Positions 45,162 through 54,528 of a stretch of DNA of 64,000 bases are shown piece by piece (position 1 is the stretch's first letter; each line of letters opens with the position of its first letter). The position numbers and the translations under genes are program-made. This DNA is from Ga0077527 sp964531455 (GTDB lineage Bacteria; Pseudomonadota; Gammaproteobacteria; Burkholderiales; SG8-41). The stretch is taken from assembly GCA_964531455.1 (NCBI GenBank), contig CAZHFZ010000007.1:1-64000 (forward strand), written 5' to 3'. The notes under the pieces were generated by a model. That model had not been told where the DNA came from. It made no database searches and saw only the letters and a list, made by a program, of their open reading frames with translations.

Positions 45162-46241
45162 ATGAAAATTACCCATGCCAGCACCACACTCGTCGCCCTC
45201 GCCCAGACTGAACCGCTCGCTGACGGCCCGACCACCCCGGGCTCGAAAAACTTTGTTGCGCTGAAGCTTGGAACCGACCAGGGCGTTGAAGGCATCGGCT
45301 TCACCTTTTTCGGTGGATCCATCGACAAGGCCCTGCTGTCGGCGGTGCAGTCTTTCGCTGATCTGGCCATCGGCGAAGATCCGATGCGCATCGAACACAT
45401 TGTCGGCAAGATCCGCGCGTCGACACCGTCCGGACCCGGCGGCATCGCGACGCTGGCGCTCTCAGCCATCGACATTGCACTGTGGGACATCAAGGGCAAG
45501 GTGCACAACCAGCCTGTCGGCAAACTCGCCGGTGGCCACCGCAACCGGATCGACACCTATGCCAGCGGCGCGCTGATGCGGCATTTCCCGCTGGCGCATC
45601 TTGAAAAAGCCGCTGTGCTGCTGAAGGAACGCGGCTTCAGGCAGATGAAAACTCAGCTGGCCCTGCCCGGCGACACCAACCAGGTCAAGGAAGTCGAACA
45701 TATCCGCACCATCCGCGAAGCCGTCGGTTACGAAATCGACCTGATGTGTGACATCAATCAACGCTGGGATGTGCGCCAGGCGATATCCATCGGCAAACAG
45801 GTCGATCCTTACCGCCTATTCTGGCTTGAAGACGTCACCGCACCCGACGACTTCGACGGCCTCGCGCGAGTCGCCAATGCGCTCGACACCCCCATTGCCT
45901 GCGGCGAGTACCTCTACGGCATCGCCCCGTTCCGCCAGATGCTGGAAGCACGTTCGGTCGATATCGTAATGATCGACGTACTGCGCGCCGGAGGCATCAC
46001 GCAATGGCTCAAGATTGCCGGTATGGCGGAAGCGTTCAACATTCCCGTGGTCAGCCACCTCGCTCCGGAAATCCACGTGCATCTGGTGTCCGCGATACCC
46101 AACGGCCTGACTGTGGAATACATGCCGTGGTCCTTCGGGCTGTTCCGCGAAGTACCGCAGCCCAAGGATGGCCAGTTGACGGTACCGCAGAAGCCCGGGC
46201 TGGGACTGGAGTTCGACCCCAAGGTCGTCAAGTTCGGCTGA
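45162..46241 (+). CDS. enolase-superfamily enzyme, mandelate racemase/muconate lactonizing subgroup
   Basis: This 359-aa enzyme is of the mandelate racemase-like group. The three metal ligands are in DLMCDINQRW, FWLEDVTAP and IACGEYLYG. The His-Asp dyad is present in VMIDVLRAGG and VVSHLAPEIHVHL. The usual KxK motif reads K163-T-Q165, so the second lysine is missing. This suggests a dehydratase or a one-sided acid/base reaction using the His, not a racemase. The substrate, probably a sugar acid or hydroxy acid, is unknown. A strong terminator and an orphan TctC gene follow. Confidence 0.88.
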   Translation: MKITHASTTLVALAQTEPLADGPTTPGSKNFVALKLGTDQGVEGIGFTFFGGSIDKALLSAVQSFADLAIGEDPMRIEHIVGKIRASTPSGPGGIATLALSAIDIALWDIKGKVHNQPVGKLAGGHRNRIDTYASGALMRHFPLAHLEKAAVLLKERGFRQMKTQLALPGDTNQVKEVEHIRTIREAVGYEIDLMCDINQRWDVRQAISIGKQVDPYRLFWLEDVTAPDDFDGLARVANALDTPIACGEYLYGIAPFRQMLEARSVDIVMIDVLRAGGITQWLKIAGMAEAFNIPVVSHLAPEIHVHLVSAIPNGLTVEYMPWSFGLFREVPQPKDGQLTVPQKPGLGLEFDPKVVKFG

Positions 46242-46253
46242 TCGTTGATCACT

Positions 46254-46292
46254 CAAATAAAAAGGGGCGGATGATTCCGCCCCTTTTTATTG
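46254..46292. terminator. bidirectional rho-independent terminator
   Basis: AAAAAGGGGCGG and CCGCCCCTTTTT form a 12-bp perfect stem around ATGATT, between convergent genes. It serves the enolase-superfamily gene and the minus-strand TctC gene. Confidence 0.92.
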
Positions 46293-46309
46293 CGGTACTG
46301 ACGGCGAAT

Positions 46310-47296
46310 TTACTGAACCTTGATCCCCGCGCGCTTGACCACGTCCGCCCACTTCTTCATGTCAGCCAACATGAACTGGCGGAACTCCTCAGGGGAGTTT
46401 GTGACCGCTTCGGAGCCATTGGCCTCGGCAATCTTGTTGAATTCGGCAGACCTCACATAGTTCGCGATCTCGGCATTGATCTTCGTCAGCAGCGGCTTGG
46501 GAATACGCGCCGGGCCCGACACGCCGTACCAGCCCACCACCTCGAATCCAGGCAACACTTCCGCCATCGCAGGCACATCCGGAGCGGCTTTGATGCGTTT
46601 CGGGCCACTGACGGCAATCGCACGCAGTTTTCCGGAACGCACCTGGGCAAATGCACCGGTCAGGCCCATGAAGTTATAGTGATATTCACCCTGGATCAAA
46701 GCCACAGCAGCCGGACCGGTGCCTTTGTAAGGGATATGCTGGCCCTGTGAACTGGTCATCAGCTTGAACAGTTCACCGGCAAGGTGGCCGCCGCTGCCAA
46801 TGCCGGCGGAACCGAAGTTGATCGGATCCTTGGTGGTCTTCGCCCACTGCACGAAATCCTTCGCGGTTTTCGCAGGGTGTGACGGATTGACAACCAGCAG
46901 CAAACCGCCGGAGGTCATCTGCGAAATAGGCGTGAAATCGTTGACCGGGTGGTAAGGCAGCTTGGCGATCAGTGCGGCATTGACCGTATGTTGGTGATAA
47001 GGGATGAACAACGTGTAACCATCAGGAAGCGATTCCTGGACGATCTGCGCGCCGTTGACGCCGGAAGCACTGCCACGATTATCGACAATCGCCTGCTGGT
47101 TCCAGGCCTTGGTCAGATGATTCGCCAGCACCCGGGCAAGGAAGTCCGTAGTGCCGCCGGGTGCCGCCGGCGTGACAATGCGCACCGGGCGGTTCGGATA
47201 ACTGTCAGCCGACTGCGCGGAAGCAACTGGCGCAACAAGCCCCATTACAGCGAGTACGGCAGAAACACTCTTGGTCAAACGAAAAATGAATTGCAT
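46310..47296 (-). CDS. orphan TctC-family substrate-binding protein
   Basis: This Bug-type periplasmic receptor has about 328 residues. Its signal peptide is SVSAVLAVMGLVAPVASAQS; the mature start reads YPNRPVRIVTPAAPGGTTDFLARV and the protein continues with HIPYKGTGPAAVALIQGEYHYNF. GGAGGAAACA stands before the ATG at 47296, so a longer reading from 47353 is rejected. No TctA or TctB gene adjoins it, as is usual for the expanded TctC set of betaproteobacteria. It faces the enolase-superfamily gene, which suggests a shared organic-acid substrate. Confidence 0.9.
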   Translation of the reverse strand: MQFIFRLTKSVSAVLAVMGLVAPVASAQSADSYPNRPVRIVTPAAPGGTTDFLARVLANHLTKAWNQQAIVDNRGSASGVNGAQIVQESLPDGYTLFIPYHQHTVNAALIAKLPYHPVNDFTPISQMTSGGLLLVVNPSHPAKTAKDFVQWAKTTKDPINFGSAGIGSGGHLAGELFKLMTSSQGQHIPYKGTGPAAVALIQGEYHYNFMGLTGAFAQVRSGKLRAIAVSGPKRIKAAPDVPAMAEVLPGFEVVGWYGVSGPARIPKPLLTKINAEIANYVRSAEFNKIAEANGSEAVTNSPEEFRQFMLADMKKWADVVKRAGIKVQ

Positions 47297-47688
47297 TGTT
47301 TCCTCCTGTTTTTTTTCAGTGACAGCCCCGAAAGAATACCGCAATGTGGACATCGGCGCATCACTTAGGCATCATTCCCCTTGCTGCAGGGTCGGGTTAG
47401 ACTGCCAAAGCCGCGTGCCAGAAAACACCACAAAAAGCCGCGCGCCACAAAACAATAAGGCCAATAAGGCAAAGACACGATTCCGTACGACGGAAACTTC
47501 ACTCATGCGTGCCCAGCACGCAGTCATGACTGCTTTGGACAAACCCGCCATTCAACTGCATTAATCAAGGCAGAAACCACAACATCAACTTCCGGATAAC
47601 AAAAACAGACACCGGCTGATACGCCCTGCAGATCGGCCAGCAAACCATTTTTTTAAGCACAAGCATTACCAACACCAAGGGGATTACC
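47297..47688. other. spacer between two divergent TctC genes
   Basis: This region of about 390 bases should contain both promoters. A plus-strand reading frame of 97 codons overlaps it but has no likeness to known proteins and starts inside the minus-strand gene's leader. I see no clear operator or hairpin. Confidence 0.5.
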
Positions 47689-48645
47689 ATGAAACTTCAC
47701 GTTTTTGCAGCTGCCGCACTGTGCGCATTTGGCGCAACCGCACAGGCACAGACTTACCCGTCGAAAACCGTGCGCATCATCGTTCCGTTTGCGCCCGGCG
47801 GCGGCTCCGACTTCATCGCCCGTGCAGTAGCGCCTTCGCTGTCCAAATCCATGGGACAGCAATTCGTCGTCGATAACCGTCCGGGCGCCGGCAGCACGCT
47901 GGGCAGCGAAATCGCGCTGAAATCCCCGGCTGACGGTTATACGCTGCTGCTGATCTCGGGCAGCTACACCACATCAGCCAGCCTGTACAAGAATCTGAAG
48001 TACGACACGCTGAATGACATGGCATCGGTAGTGCAGACAGAGAACGGCCCTTACGTGATCTCGACACATCCGTCGCTGCCGGTGAAAACCGTAAAGGATC
48101 TGGTGGCCATCGCCAAATCCAAACCGGGCCAGCTGAACTACGCCAGCACCGGCAACGGCGGCATCACCCACCTGTCGTCGGAACTGTTCGCATTGCGCAC
48201 CGGCATCAAAATCACCCACATCCCGTATAAAGGCACCGGCCCGGGTGTGGTCGACACGATCGCCGGCAACACGCAGATGATGGTTGCTGCGGTATCCGCG
48301 GTGATCGGCCATATCAATACCGGCCGACTGAAAGGCCTCGCCGTTTCTTCACCGAAGCGCCTGCCGGCAATGCCGAATACTCCGACCGTAATGGAGTCTG
48401 GTTTTAACTATCAGGTCAACAACTGGCACGGCATCATCGCCCCCAAAAATACGCCGAGAGCGGTCATCGACAAGCTGAATGCCGAAGTCAACAAGGCGAT
48501 CAAGGATCCGGACTTCGCGAAGCGCATTGCGCAGGACGGCCTCGAGCCGGCAGGCGGCACGCCGGAAGCCTTTGAGGCCCTGCTCAAGCGTGAAGTGATG
48601 GAATGGGCAGAGGTGGTCAAGGCTGCCAACGTCAAGGCAGACTGA
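47689..48645 (+). CDS. orphan TctC-family substrate-binding protein
   Basis: This 318-aa receptor has the signal peptide MKLHVFAAAALCAFGATAQA, and its mature domain begins TYPSKTVRIIVPFAPGGGSDF. Other landmarks are QFVVDNRPGAGSTLGSEIA, ITHIPYKGTGPGVVDTIAG and the C-terminal WAEVVKAANVKAD. AAGGGG is placed eight bases before the ATG. It has its own terminator and no membrane partner in the window. It is divergent from the other orphan TctC, from which it differs enough that a recent tandem duplication is unlikely. Confidence 0.92.
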   Translation: MKLHVFAAAALCAFGATAQAQTYPSKTVRIIVPFAPGGGSDFIARAVAPSLSKSMGQQFVVDNRPGAGSTLGSEIALKSPADGYTLLLISGSYTTSASLYKNLKYDTLNDMASVVQTENGPYVISTHPSLPVKTVKDLVAIAKSKPGQLNYASTGNGGITHLSSELFALRTGIKITHIPYKGTGPGVVDTIAGNTQMMVAAVSAVIGHINTGRLKGLAVSSPKRLPAMPNTPTVMESGFNYQVNNWHGIIAPKNTPRAVIDKLNAEVNKAIKDPDFAKRIAQDGLEPAGGTPEAFEALLKREVMEWAEVVKAANVKAD

Positions 48646-48678
48646 AACGTCACAGGCACCGTTACAATAGCGGCACCC

Positions 48679-48716
48679 ACGGCCTCGCGGGCTACCCTGC
48701 GAGGCCGTTTTGTTTT
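48679..48716 (+). terminator. rho-independent terminator after the plus-strand TctC gene
   Basis: ACGGCCTCGC (48679-48688) pairs perfectly with GCGAGGCCGT (48699-48708), followed by TTTGTTTT. Confidence 0.92.
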
Positions 48717-48756
48717 GCGTGACCATCATTCCTGAACGACCCGGCATTCCTGCAAC

Positions 48757-50664
48757 ATGATCCAGTTCCGCAATCTCACCCTGGTCCGCGGCGCACGCGA
48801 ACTGATCGCCGACGCCAGCGTACAAATCCATCCCGGCTGGCGCGTCGGCCTCACCGGCGCCAACGGCAGCGGAAAATCCAGCGTGTTCGCGCTGCTGCGC
48901 GGCGAATTGCAGGCTGAGCACGGCGACTGCGACATTCCCGCACCCTGGCGCATTGCCACGGTTTCCCAGGAAACTCCCGCGCTTGATACGCCAGCCATCG
49001 ACTTTGTGCTCGACGGCGATACCGAACTGCGCACGCTGGAACACGAACTGAGCGATGCTGAAACTGCACACGCCGGAGAAAAAATTGCCGACCTGCACGC
49101 CCGCCTTGATGACATCGGCGGCTACAGCGCAAAAGCACGTGCAGCCTCGTTACTTGCCGGCCTCGGTTTCGCCGATGCGGAGACCAGCAGGCCGGTGCGC
49201 GAATTCTCCGGCGGCTGGCGCATGCGCCTCAACCTCGCGCAGGCGCTGATTTCCCGCGCCGACCTGCTGCTGCTTGATGAACCGACCAACCACCTCGACC
49301 TTGATGCCGTAGTCTGGCTTGAACAATGGCTGTCCGGCTTCAAGGGCACGCTGGTGGTGGTTTCGCATGATCGCGATTTCCTCGACGGCTGCGTCACCCA
49401 TATCGCCAACATCCAGTCGGCAAAACTGACGCTGTACACCGGCAATTACTCGGCATTTGAAGATGCGCGTGCGGCGCAACTCGCGGCGCAACAAGCCACT
49501 TACGAAAAACAGACGCGCGTCATTGCCCACATGGAGTCTTTTGTCGCGCGCTTTCGCGCCAAGGCAACCAAAGCGAAGCAGGCGCAAAGCCGGCTCAAGG
49601 CATTGGCGCGTATGGAGCGTATTGCCGCGGCCCATGTCGATACGCCCTTTGAATTCACCTTCCCGCAGCCGGAAAAATCACCTAATACATTGATTTATTT
49701 AAATAAAATATCGGTGACTTATGGCGACCGGACGGTCTTGCGCGACATCGAAATGACGCTGGCGCCCGGCGCCCGCATCGGCCTGCTCGGTCCGAATGGC
49801 GCCGGTAAATCGACACTGATCAAACTGCTCGCCGGCGAAATGCCGCCTGCATCAGGACAGCGCAGCGAAGGCCGCGGACTCGTCATCGGTTACTTCGCGC
49901 AACACCAGCTGGAGCAACTGCGTCCCGACGAATCACCTTTGCAACATCTGCTGCGGCTGGAACCACAAACGCGCGAACAGGAACTGCGTGATTATCTCGG
50001 TGGCTTCGATTTCCGCGGCCCGATGGCAGACCGCCCCGTCGCACCGTTCTCCGGCGGTGAAAAATCCCGCCTGGCGCTGGCTTTGCTGGTACGTCAAAAG
50101 CCCAATCTGCTGCTGCTCGACGAACCGACCAACCACCTCGATCTCGAAATGCGCCAGGCCCTGACCACGGCACTCGCCGAATACGAAGGCAGTCTGGTGC
50201 TGGTGTCACATGACCGCGCGCTGCTGCGCACCGTATGTGATGATTTTCTGCTGGTCTGTGACGGCAATGTCGAGGAATTTGATGGCGCCATCGAGGATTA
50301 CATTAACTGGCTTGCCGCGCGCCGCGCAGCGCATGCCGGTGCCGGCAATGCGGCCGGAGTACAGGACAAGGCTGCGCGACGCGAAGCCCGCGAATCCGCC
50401 GCTGCCGATCGCCAGGCCCGGCTGGCCGCACGTCGCCCCTTGCTCAAGGAAGCCGAAAAACTGGATAAGGATTTGGCACGCTTGCAGCAGGAAAAACAGT
50501 TGATTGACGGGCAACTGGCGGATCCGGCGTTCTACGCCAATCCCGATCCTGAAAAACTGCGCACGCTGACGACCCGCCAACAGCAACTGGCTGCAACGAT
50601 AGATGCCGCGGAACAACGCTGGCTGGAAGTGCACACCGAACTGGAAAACATCGGCGAAGCCTGA
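48757..50664 (+). CDS. ABC-F family ATPase, YheS-like
   Basis: This 635-aa soluble protein has two ABC ATPase domains and no membrane part, the ABC-F layout; such proteins act on the ribosome. Walker A motifs are GANGSGKSS and GPNGAGKST. Signature motifs are FSGGWRMRLNLAQAL and FSGGEKSRLALALL, each followed by LLLLDEPTNHLDL. The inter-domain linker is Arg/Lys-rich (RFRAKATKAKQAQSRLKAL). The C-terminal coiled coil (KEAEKLDKDLARLQQEKQ) is present. Length and order fit YheS better than EttA. Confidence 0.9.
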   Translation: MIQFRNLTLVRGARELIADASVQIHPGWRVGLTGANGSGKSSVFALLRGELQAEHGDCDIPAPWRIATVSQETPALDTPAIDFVLDGDTELRTLEHELSDAETAHAGEKIADLHARLDDIGGYSAKARAASLLAGLGFADAETSRPVREFSGGWRMRLNLAQALISRADLLLLDEPTNHLDLDAVVWLEQWLSGFKGTLVVVSHDRDFLDGCVTHIANIQSAKLTLYTGNYSAFEDARAAQLAAQQATYEKQTRVIAHMESFVARFRAKATKAKQAQSRLKALARMERIAAAHVDTPFEFTFPQPEKSPNTLIYLNKISVTYGDRTVLRDIEMTLAPGARIGLLGPNGAGKSTLIKLLAGEMPPASGQRSEGRGLVIGYFAQHQLEQLRPDESPLQHLLRLEPQTREQELRDYLGGFDFRGPMADRPVAPFSGGEKSRLALALLVRQKPNLLLLDEPTNHLDLEMRQALTTALAEYEGSLVLVSHDRALLRTVCDDFLLVCDGNVEEFDGAIEDYINWLAARRAAHAGAGNAAGVQDKAARREARESAAADRQARLAARRPLLKEAEKLDKDLARLQQEKQLIDGQLADPAFYANPDPEKLRTLTTRQQQLAATIDAAEQRWLEVHTELENIGEA

Positions 50665-50753
50665 ATCGCGTAACCGGCACTGCCACGGTCCATTCCCCAT
50701 TAAACTGCCGGTGTCAAAATCCAACGACACCGCAGTATCCGGACATCACCTCC

Positions 50754-53378
50754 ATGAAAGTGATCGCTGCAAATTTCCTGACCGGTCCCAATGTCCACTT
50801 CAGGGACTCGGCCGTGGTCATACGCTGCGACCTCGGGGAACTCGCGCAAATGCCGGGGCTTGCAGCGGTTCCTTCGACAAAGTGGCTGTCCAGCCGTTTA
50901 CCCGCCGCGTTGCGATCTCTGGAAGCCGTATGGAACGAGGCGATTCAGGCGCACGGCACTTTGGTTGACGCTTTGCTCCATGTTGCGCTGGCACTGCAGC
51001 GCAGCCTGACCGTACAACCGGTCGTTCACGCACGCATACTGCTCATTTCCGGCGGCGAAGTGCAATTCGCGATGCGTTGCGAGGTCCCGGCGGTGGGCAT
51101 GGCGGCCTGGGAAATGGCTGCAATCAGTTGTGCATTGTTCAGCGGCAATACGCTTGAGCCCGCAGCACTTTCGGCAAAGCTCAAACTCGTGACCCGGCGT
51201 TACCACGGTTTCCTTGAGTTCGCCCACGGCATGAGCTTGGATCCGATGACAATTGATCTGCTGCGTGCGGCCAGCCGACGCAATCTGCCCTGGTACCGCA
51301 TCGCGCCGCCACACCGCTTGGTGCAGATCGGCCAGGGCCGTCACGGCCGCCGACTGCATGAAACCCTGATCGATACCACCAACTATGTCGCGGTACGCCT
51401 CGCCTCAAACAAAGCGGCAACCCACCAACTGCTGCGCCGCCTCGGTTTTCCGCAGCCGGTGCAACACCTGGTCCATGCGGTCGAACAAGCCGTACAGGCT
51501 GCAAACGCCATCGGATTCCCGGTGGCAGTCAAACCCTGGCGCGGCAGCAAGGGGGATGGCGTCAGTGTCGGGCTGGTCACAGCGGCTCAGGTCGAACAGG
51601 CCTTTCGGGCAGCGCTGAAAATCGACAGCGGCGGCGCCATCGTTGAATCCGTGATACCAGGCGACGATCACCGGCTGCTTGTTGTCGACAACAAGCTGCT
51701 GGCTGCAGCGCGCCGACTTCCGGCAATGGTGACGGGTGACGGCAAATCAACTGTCAAGGAACTGCTCACCGAACTCAACCGCGATCCGCGCCGCGGCATC
51801 GGTTACCAGAAGCTGATGCAGGTCGTCGACATCGACCAGGAAACACTCGACGTACTGGCCGCCCAGCATTGCTCCTTGGATACCATCCCCGCAGCAGGCC
51901 GGCGTGTGCTGCTGCGTCGCACTGCGAATATCGCACGCGGCGCCACTGCGATTGACGTCACCGCCATCATGCATCCTGACAACATCCGTCTCGCTGAAGA
52001 CGTGGCGCGAGTGGTTGGCCTGGATGTGGCAGGCATTGATTTCCTGACAACGGACATTCGTCGTTCATGGCGTGAAGTTGGCGGCGGCATCATCGAGGTC
52101 AATCCCAATCCGGGCTTGCGCCCGCACTGGCTGGATAATCCCCAACAGCGAGATCTGAGCGGCCCTATTTTCGACCTGCTGCTGCGCGAGTCACCACCCG
52201 CGCGCATTCCCACCGCCTGTATTACCGGCAGCATCGGCAAAACCACGACCTGTCGAATGGTGGCGCATATCGTCGCCGCCAGCGGCCGCAGAGTCGGCCT
52301 GACCACCACCCAGGGCGCCTATATCGGCGACCGTACCTTGAAAAGCGGCGATTGCGCCGGCGGGATACCGGCGACCGACCTGCTGCTCGACCCGGCCGTC
52401 GAGGCCGGGGTTTTCGAAATTGCACGCGGAAGCCTGATCCGCTCAGGACTGGCACTGGATCGACTGGATGTCGGCGCGGTACTCAATGTGCTGGACAATC
52501 ACCTCGGACTGGATGGCATCACCACCCGCGCTGCTCTGGCACAAGTAAAACGGCTGGTTGTTGAAAACGCCGACGAGATGGCCGTGCTCAATGCCGATGA
52601 TCCGCTGTGCCTTGACATGCGCGAGCATGTACGCAGCCGCCGGCTATGCCTTTACAGCTGCAATCCGGAACATCCCGCATTGGTTGCACATGGCAAAACC
52701 GGCGGCTGCACGGTGACGCTGAGTGACACCGGTGCAGGACCGATCATCACCTTGCGCGAAGGCGGCCAGACACTGGGCGCCATGGATGCCCGCGACATTC
52801 CGGCAACAGTGGGGGGCATTGCCCAAGGAAAAGCAGTCAATGCAGCGTTTGCAATCGCAATCGCCCACGGCATGGGCTTGTCGTTTGCAACCGCATCGAC
52901 AGCGCTGCGCAGTTTTGTGTCCAGCCACAACACCAATCCGGGCCGGCTCAACTTCATCAGGGATCTCCCCTTCACCGCACTGATCGACTGGACCGATGGG
53001 CCGGTTGCCACTGCGGAACTGGCCGCTGTCACGGGCGGACTGAAGGTTTCCGGTCAGCGCACGCTGTTGCTGACTGCCGTCGGCAACAGGCCCGACGAAT
53101 TCATCATGGCCGCAGCAAGCGCCATTGCCGGACCATTCGACCACCACATCTGCTCCAACCACACCCACCTGCGTGGTCGAACGCCTGATGCGATCCCGGC
53201 GCTGCTGCGCTCAGGATTGATCAGCCGCGGCGTTTCAGCAGAATGTATCGAGTGTGTTACCGATTTCGGTCAGGCGCTTGAACAAGCCATTTCCCGATCA
53301 GGTCCGGACGATCTTCTGGTCGTGGCAAGTTACGCGCCCGATACCGTCATCGACCGGCTACAGAAACTGCACAAATAA
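50754..53378 (+). CDS. cphA: cyanophycin synthetase
   Basis: This 874-aa enzyme has the cyanophycin synthetase layout: an N-terminal domain (about 1-160), an ATP-grasp domain that adds Asp (about 200-475; ASNKAATHQLLRRLGFP, FPVAVKPWRGSKGDGVSVGL, GIIEVNPNPGLRPH) and a Mur-ligase-like domain that adds Arg (from about 488). The Mur P-loop reads TGSIGKTTT (residues 491-499), where GTNGKTT is usual. The polymer, multi-L-arginyl-poly-L-aspartate, stores nitrogen in the cytoplasm. No second cphA and no cyanophycinase gene is adjacent. Convergent with the frd-rquA operon. Confidence 0.88.
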   Translation: MKVIAANFLTGPNVHFRDSAVVIRCDLGELAQMPGLAAVPSTKWLSSRLPAALRSLEAVWNEAIQAHGTLVDALLHVALALQRSLTVQPVVHARILLISGGEVQFAMRCEVPAVGMAAWEMAAISCALFSGNTLEPAALSAKLKLVTRRYHGFLEFAHGMSLDPMTIDLLRAASRRNLPWYRIAPPHRLVQIGQGRHGRRLHETLIDTTNYVAVRLASNKAATHQLLRRLGFPQPVQHLVHAVEQAVQAANAIGFPVAVKPWRGSKGDGVSVGLVTAAQVEQAFRAALKIDSGGAIVESVIPGDDHRLLVVDNKLLAAARRLPAMVTGDGKSTVKELLTELNRDPRRGIGYQKLMQVVDIDQETLDVLAAQHCSLDTIPAAGRRVLLRRTANIARGATAIDVTAIMHPDNIRLAEDVARVVGLDVAGIDFLTTDIRRSWREVGGGIIEVNPNPGLRPHWLDNPQQRDLSGPIFDLLLRESPPARIPTACITGSIGKTTTCRMVAHIVAASGRRVGLTTTQGAYIGDRTLKSGDCAGGIPATDLLLDPAVEAGVFEIARGSLIRSGLALDRLDVGAVLNVLDNHLGLDGITTRAALAQVKRLVVENADEMAVLNADDPLCLDMREHVRSRRLCLYSCNPEHPALVAHGKTGGCTVTLSDTGAGPIITLREGGQTLGAMDARDIPATVGGIAQGKAVNAAFAIAIAHGMGLSFATASTALRSFVSSHNTNPGRLNFIRDLPFTALIDWTDGPVATAELAAVTGGLKVSGQRTLLLTAVGNRPDEFIMAAASAIAGPFDHHICSNHTHLRGRTPDAIPALLRSGLISRGVSAECIECVTDFGQALEQAISRSGPDDLLVVASYAPDTVIDRLQKLHK

Positions 53379-53403
53379 AGAACGGACGGGGGTAAAGTCG
53401 GCC

Positions 53404-53428
53404 CATGACCGGACACGAGCCGGTCATG
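53404..53428. other. perfect 9-bp palindromic hairpin between convergent genes
   Basis: CATGACCGG (53404-53412) and CCGGTCATG (53420-53428) flank ACACGAG. There is no T-tract, so it is at best a weak or rho-aided transcription end for cphA and rquA. Confidence 0.65.
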
Positions 53429-53440
53429 CGCACAGCCGAA

Positions 53441-54184
53441 TCAGCGTCTGACGACAACTTTCTGGTACAAGCCGCCAAAGAAAGTCTGCTTTTCGATGTT
53501 CGCCAGCTTTATCGCTGACGGAATCCAGGCTGAAATTTCCCGCCGCCACAAATCCATCGCAAAAGGCTCCAGCCAGGTCAGGACAGGCATCATCAAATAA
53601 CGGAAAGGGTTGAACCAGCGCGGCCGGTGATAATCGACGAAGACGACCTTGCCGCCGGGCTTGACCACCCGCAGCGCCTCGGTCACGGTACGCGCGCGCA
53701 CCGCCTCGGGCATTTCATGCAGAAGGAAAAAAAGCACGACATAGTCGTAACTGGCATCCGTAAATGCCAGATCGCCTGAATCCTGATGATGAACAGCGAC
53801 CCGCGGATGGCCGTTGATCTTGCGCTTCAGATTGTCAATCTGCACCGGCGCAACGTCGGCGACATCCAGCGAGCCCTGCGGCCCGAGCTGACGGGCAAGC
53901 ATTTCGGTGAAATCACCATAAACGCAGGCCACCTGGAGAATCTTGCCGGTTACCGGCGCGTTCAGCTCGGCAAAAACCGAGTCGCGCAGGCGGTTGTAGT
54001 TTCCCCAGAGGATCAGGTTGACCAGCCATTGCCGCTCAAAAACGCGTACCGCATTCGGGTGCACGTAGGCCCACCAGTAGGTTTGCTCCAGGTAACGCGG
54101 TATTGGCACCGGCGCTTTCAGCGCCGGTACAGGCACAGCGACACCCTCCCCGTCGACACGGCAGGCGGCAACTGCTTTCGTCAT
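53441..54184 (-). CDS. rquA: rhodoquinone biosynthesis protein RquA
   Basis: This 247-aa methyltransferase-fold protein matches RquA, which converts ubiquinone to rhodoquinone by replacing a methoxy with an amino group. The characteristic segments are YLEQTYWWAYVHPNAVRVFE (residues 31-50), RQWLVNLILWGNYNRLRD and LQVACVYGDF (83-92). The last takes the place of the DxGxGxG SAM motif of true methyltransferases. FFLLHEMPEAVRARTVTEAL, FVDYHRPRWFNPFRYLM and EPFAMDLWRREI follow. It starts one base after the frdD stop, so it is the last gene of the frd operon. Rhodoquinol is a low-potential donor suited to fumarate reduction, which makes the linkage functionally clear. Confidence 0.92.
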   Translation of the reverse strand: MTKAVAACRVDGEGVAVPVPALKAPVPIPRYLEQTYWWAYVHPNAVRVFERQWLVNLILWGNYNRLRDSVFAELNAPVTGKILQVACVYGDFTEMLARQLGPQGSLDVADVAPVQIDNLKRKINGHPRVAVHHQDSGDLAFTDASYDYVVLFFLLHEMPEAVRARTVTEALRVVKPGGKVVFVDYHRPRWFNPFRYLMMPVLTWLEPFAMDLWRREISAWIPSAIKLANIEKQTFFGGLYQKVVVRR

Positions 54185-54185
54185 C

Positions 54186-54527
54186 TCAAATCCTCAAGAG
54201 GAAATAACCCGCAGCCAAAGTACCTGTTGCTGCTGCCAGGTACACGACCACTGCAACCAGACCATCTGCACGCACGCCAAAATCGTGGAGTGTGACCCGC
54301 AACCGGTGTGCGGCATGCCACAACATGAGGAAGAGTATACCGAAGACCAGCAGCTTGCCGAACCAGTGGTCTGCAAAGGCGCGCAGATTGTCATAAGACA
54401 TTAGTTCAGGCATTACGCCGAAAGCCGGCAACATGGTCAGCAATACCAGTGCCGGCGTCAGGAATGCAGTCACCGTGCCGCCTGCAGCGAACAATCCCCA
54501 GACAACCGGCTTGTTGGATTTGGCCAT
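54186..54527 (-). CDS. frdD: fumarate reductase membrane anchor subunit D
   Basis: This anchor of about 113 residues has three helices. The start MAKSNKPVVWGLFAAGGTVT and continuing AFLTPALVLL match FrdD of the E. coli type (VFWGLFGAGG pattern). Later comes LMLWHAAHRLRVTLHDFGV with the conserved HRxxxxxHD spacing, then a final helix. The ATG at 54527 is preferred over an in-frame start 14 codons upstream that lies within frdC. It overlaps neither neighbour but leaves only one base to each. The subunit does not look like heme-binding SdhD. Confidence 0.88.
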   Translation of the reverse strand: MAKSNKPVVWGLFAAGGTVTAFLTPALVLLTMLPAFGVMPELMSYDNLRAFADHWFGKLLVFGILFLMLWHAAHRLRVTLHDFGVRADGLVAVVVYLAAATGTLAAGYFLLRI

Positions 54528-54528
54528 G

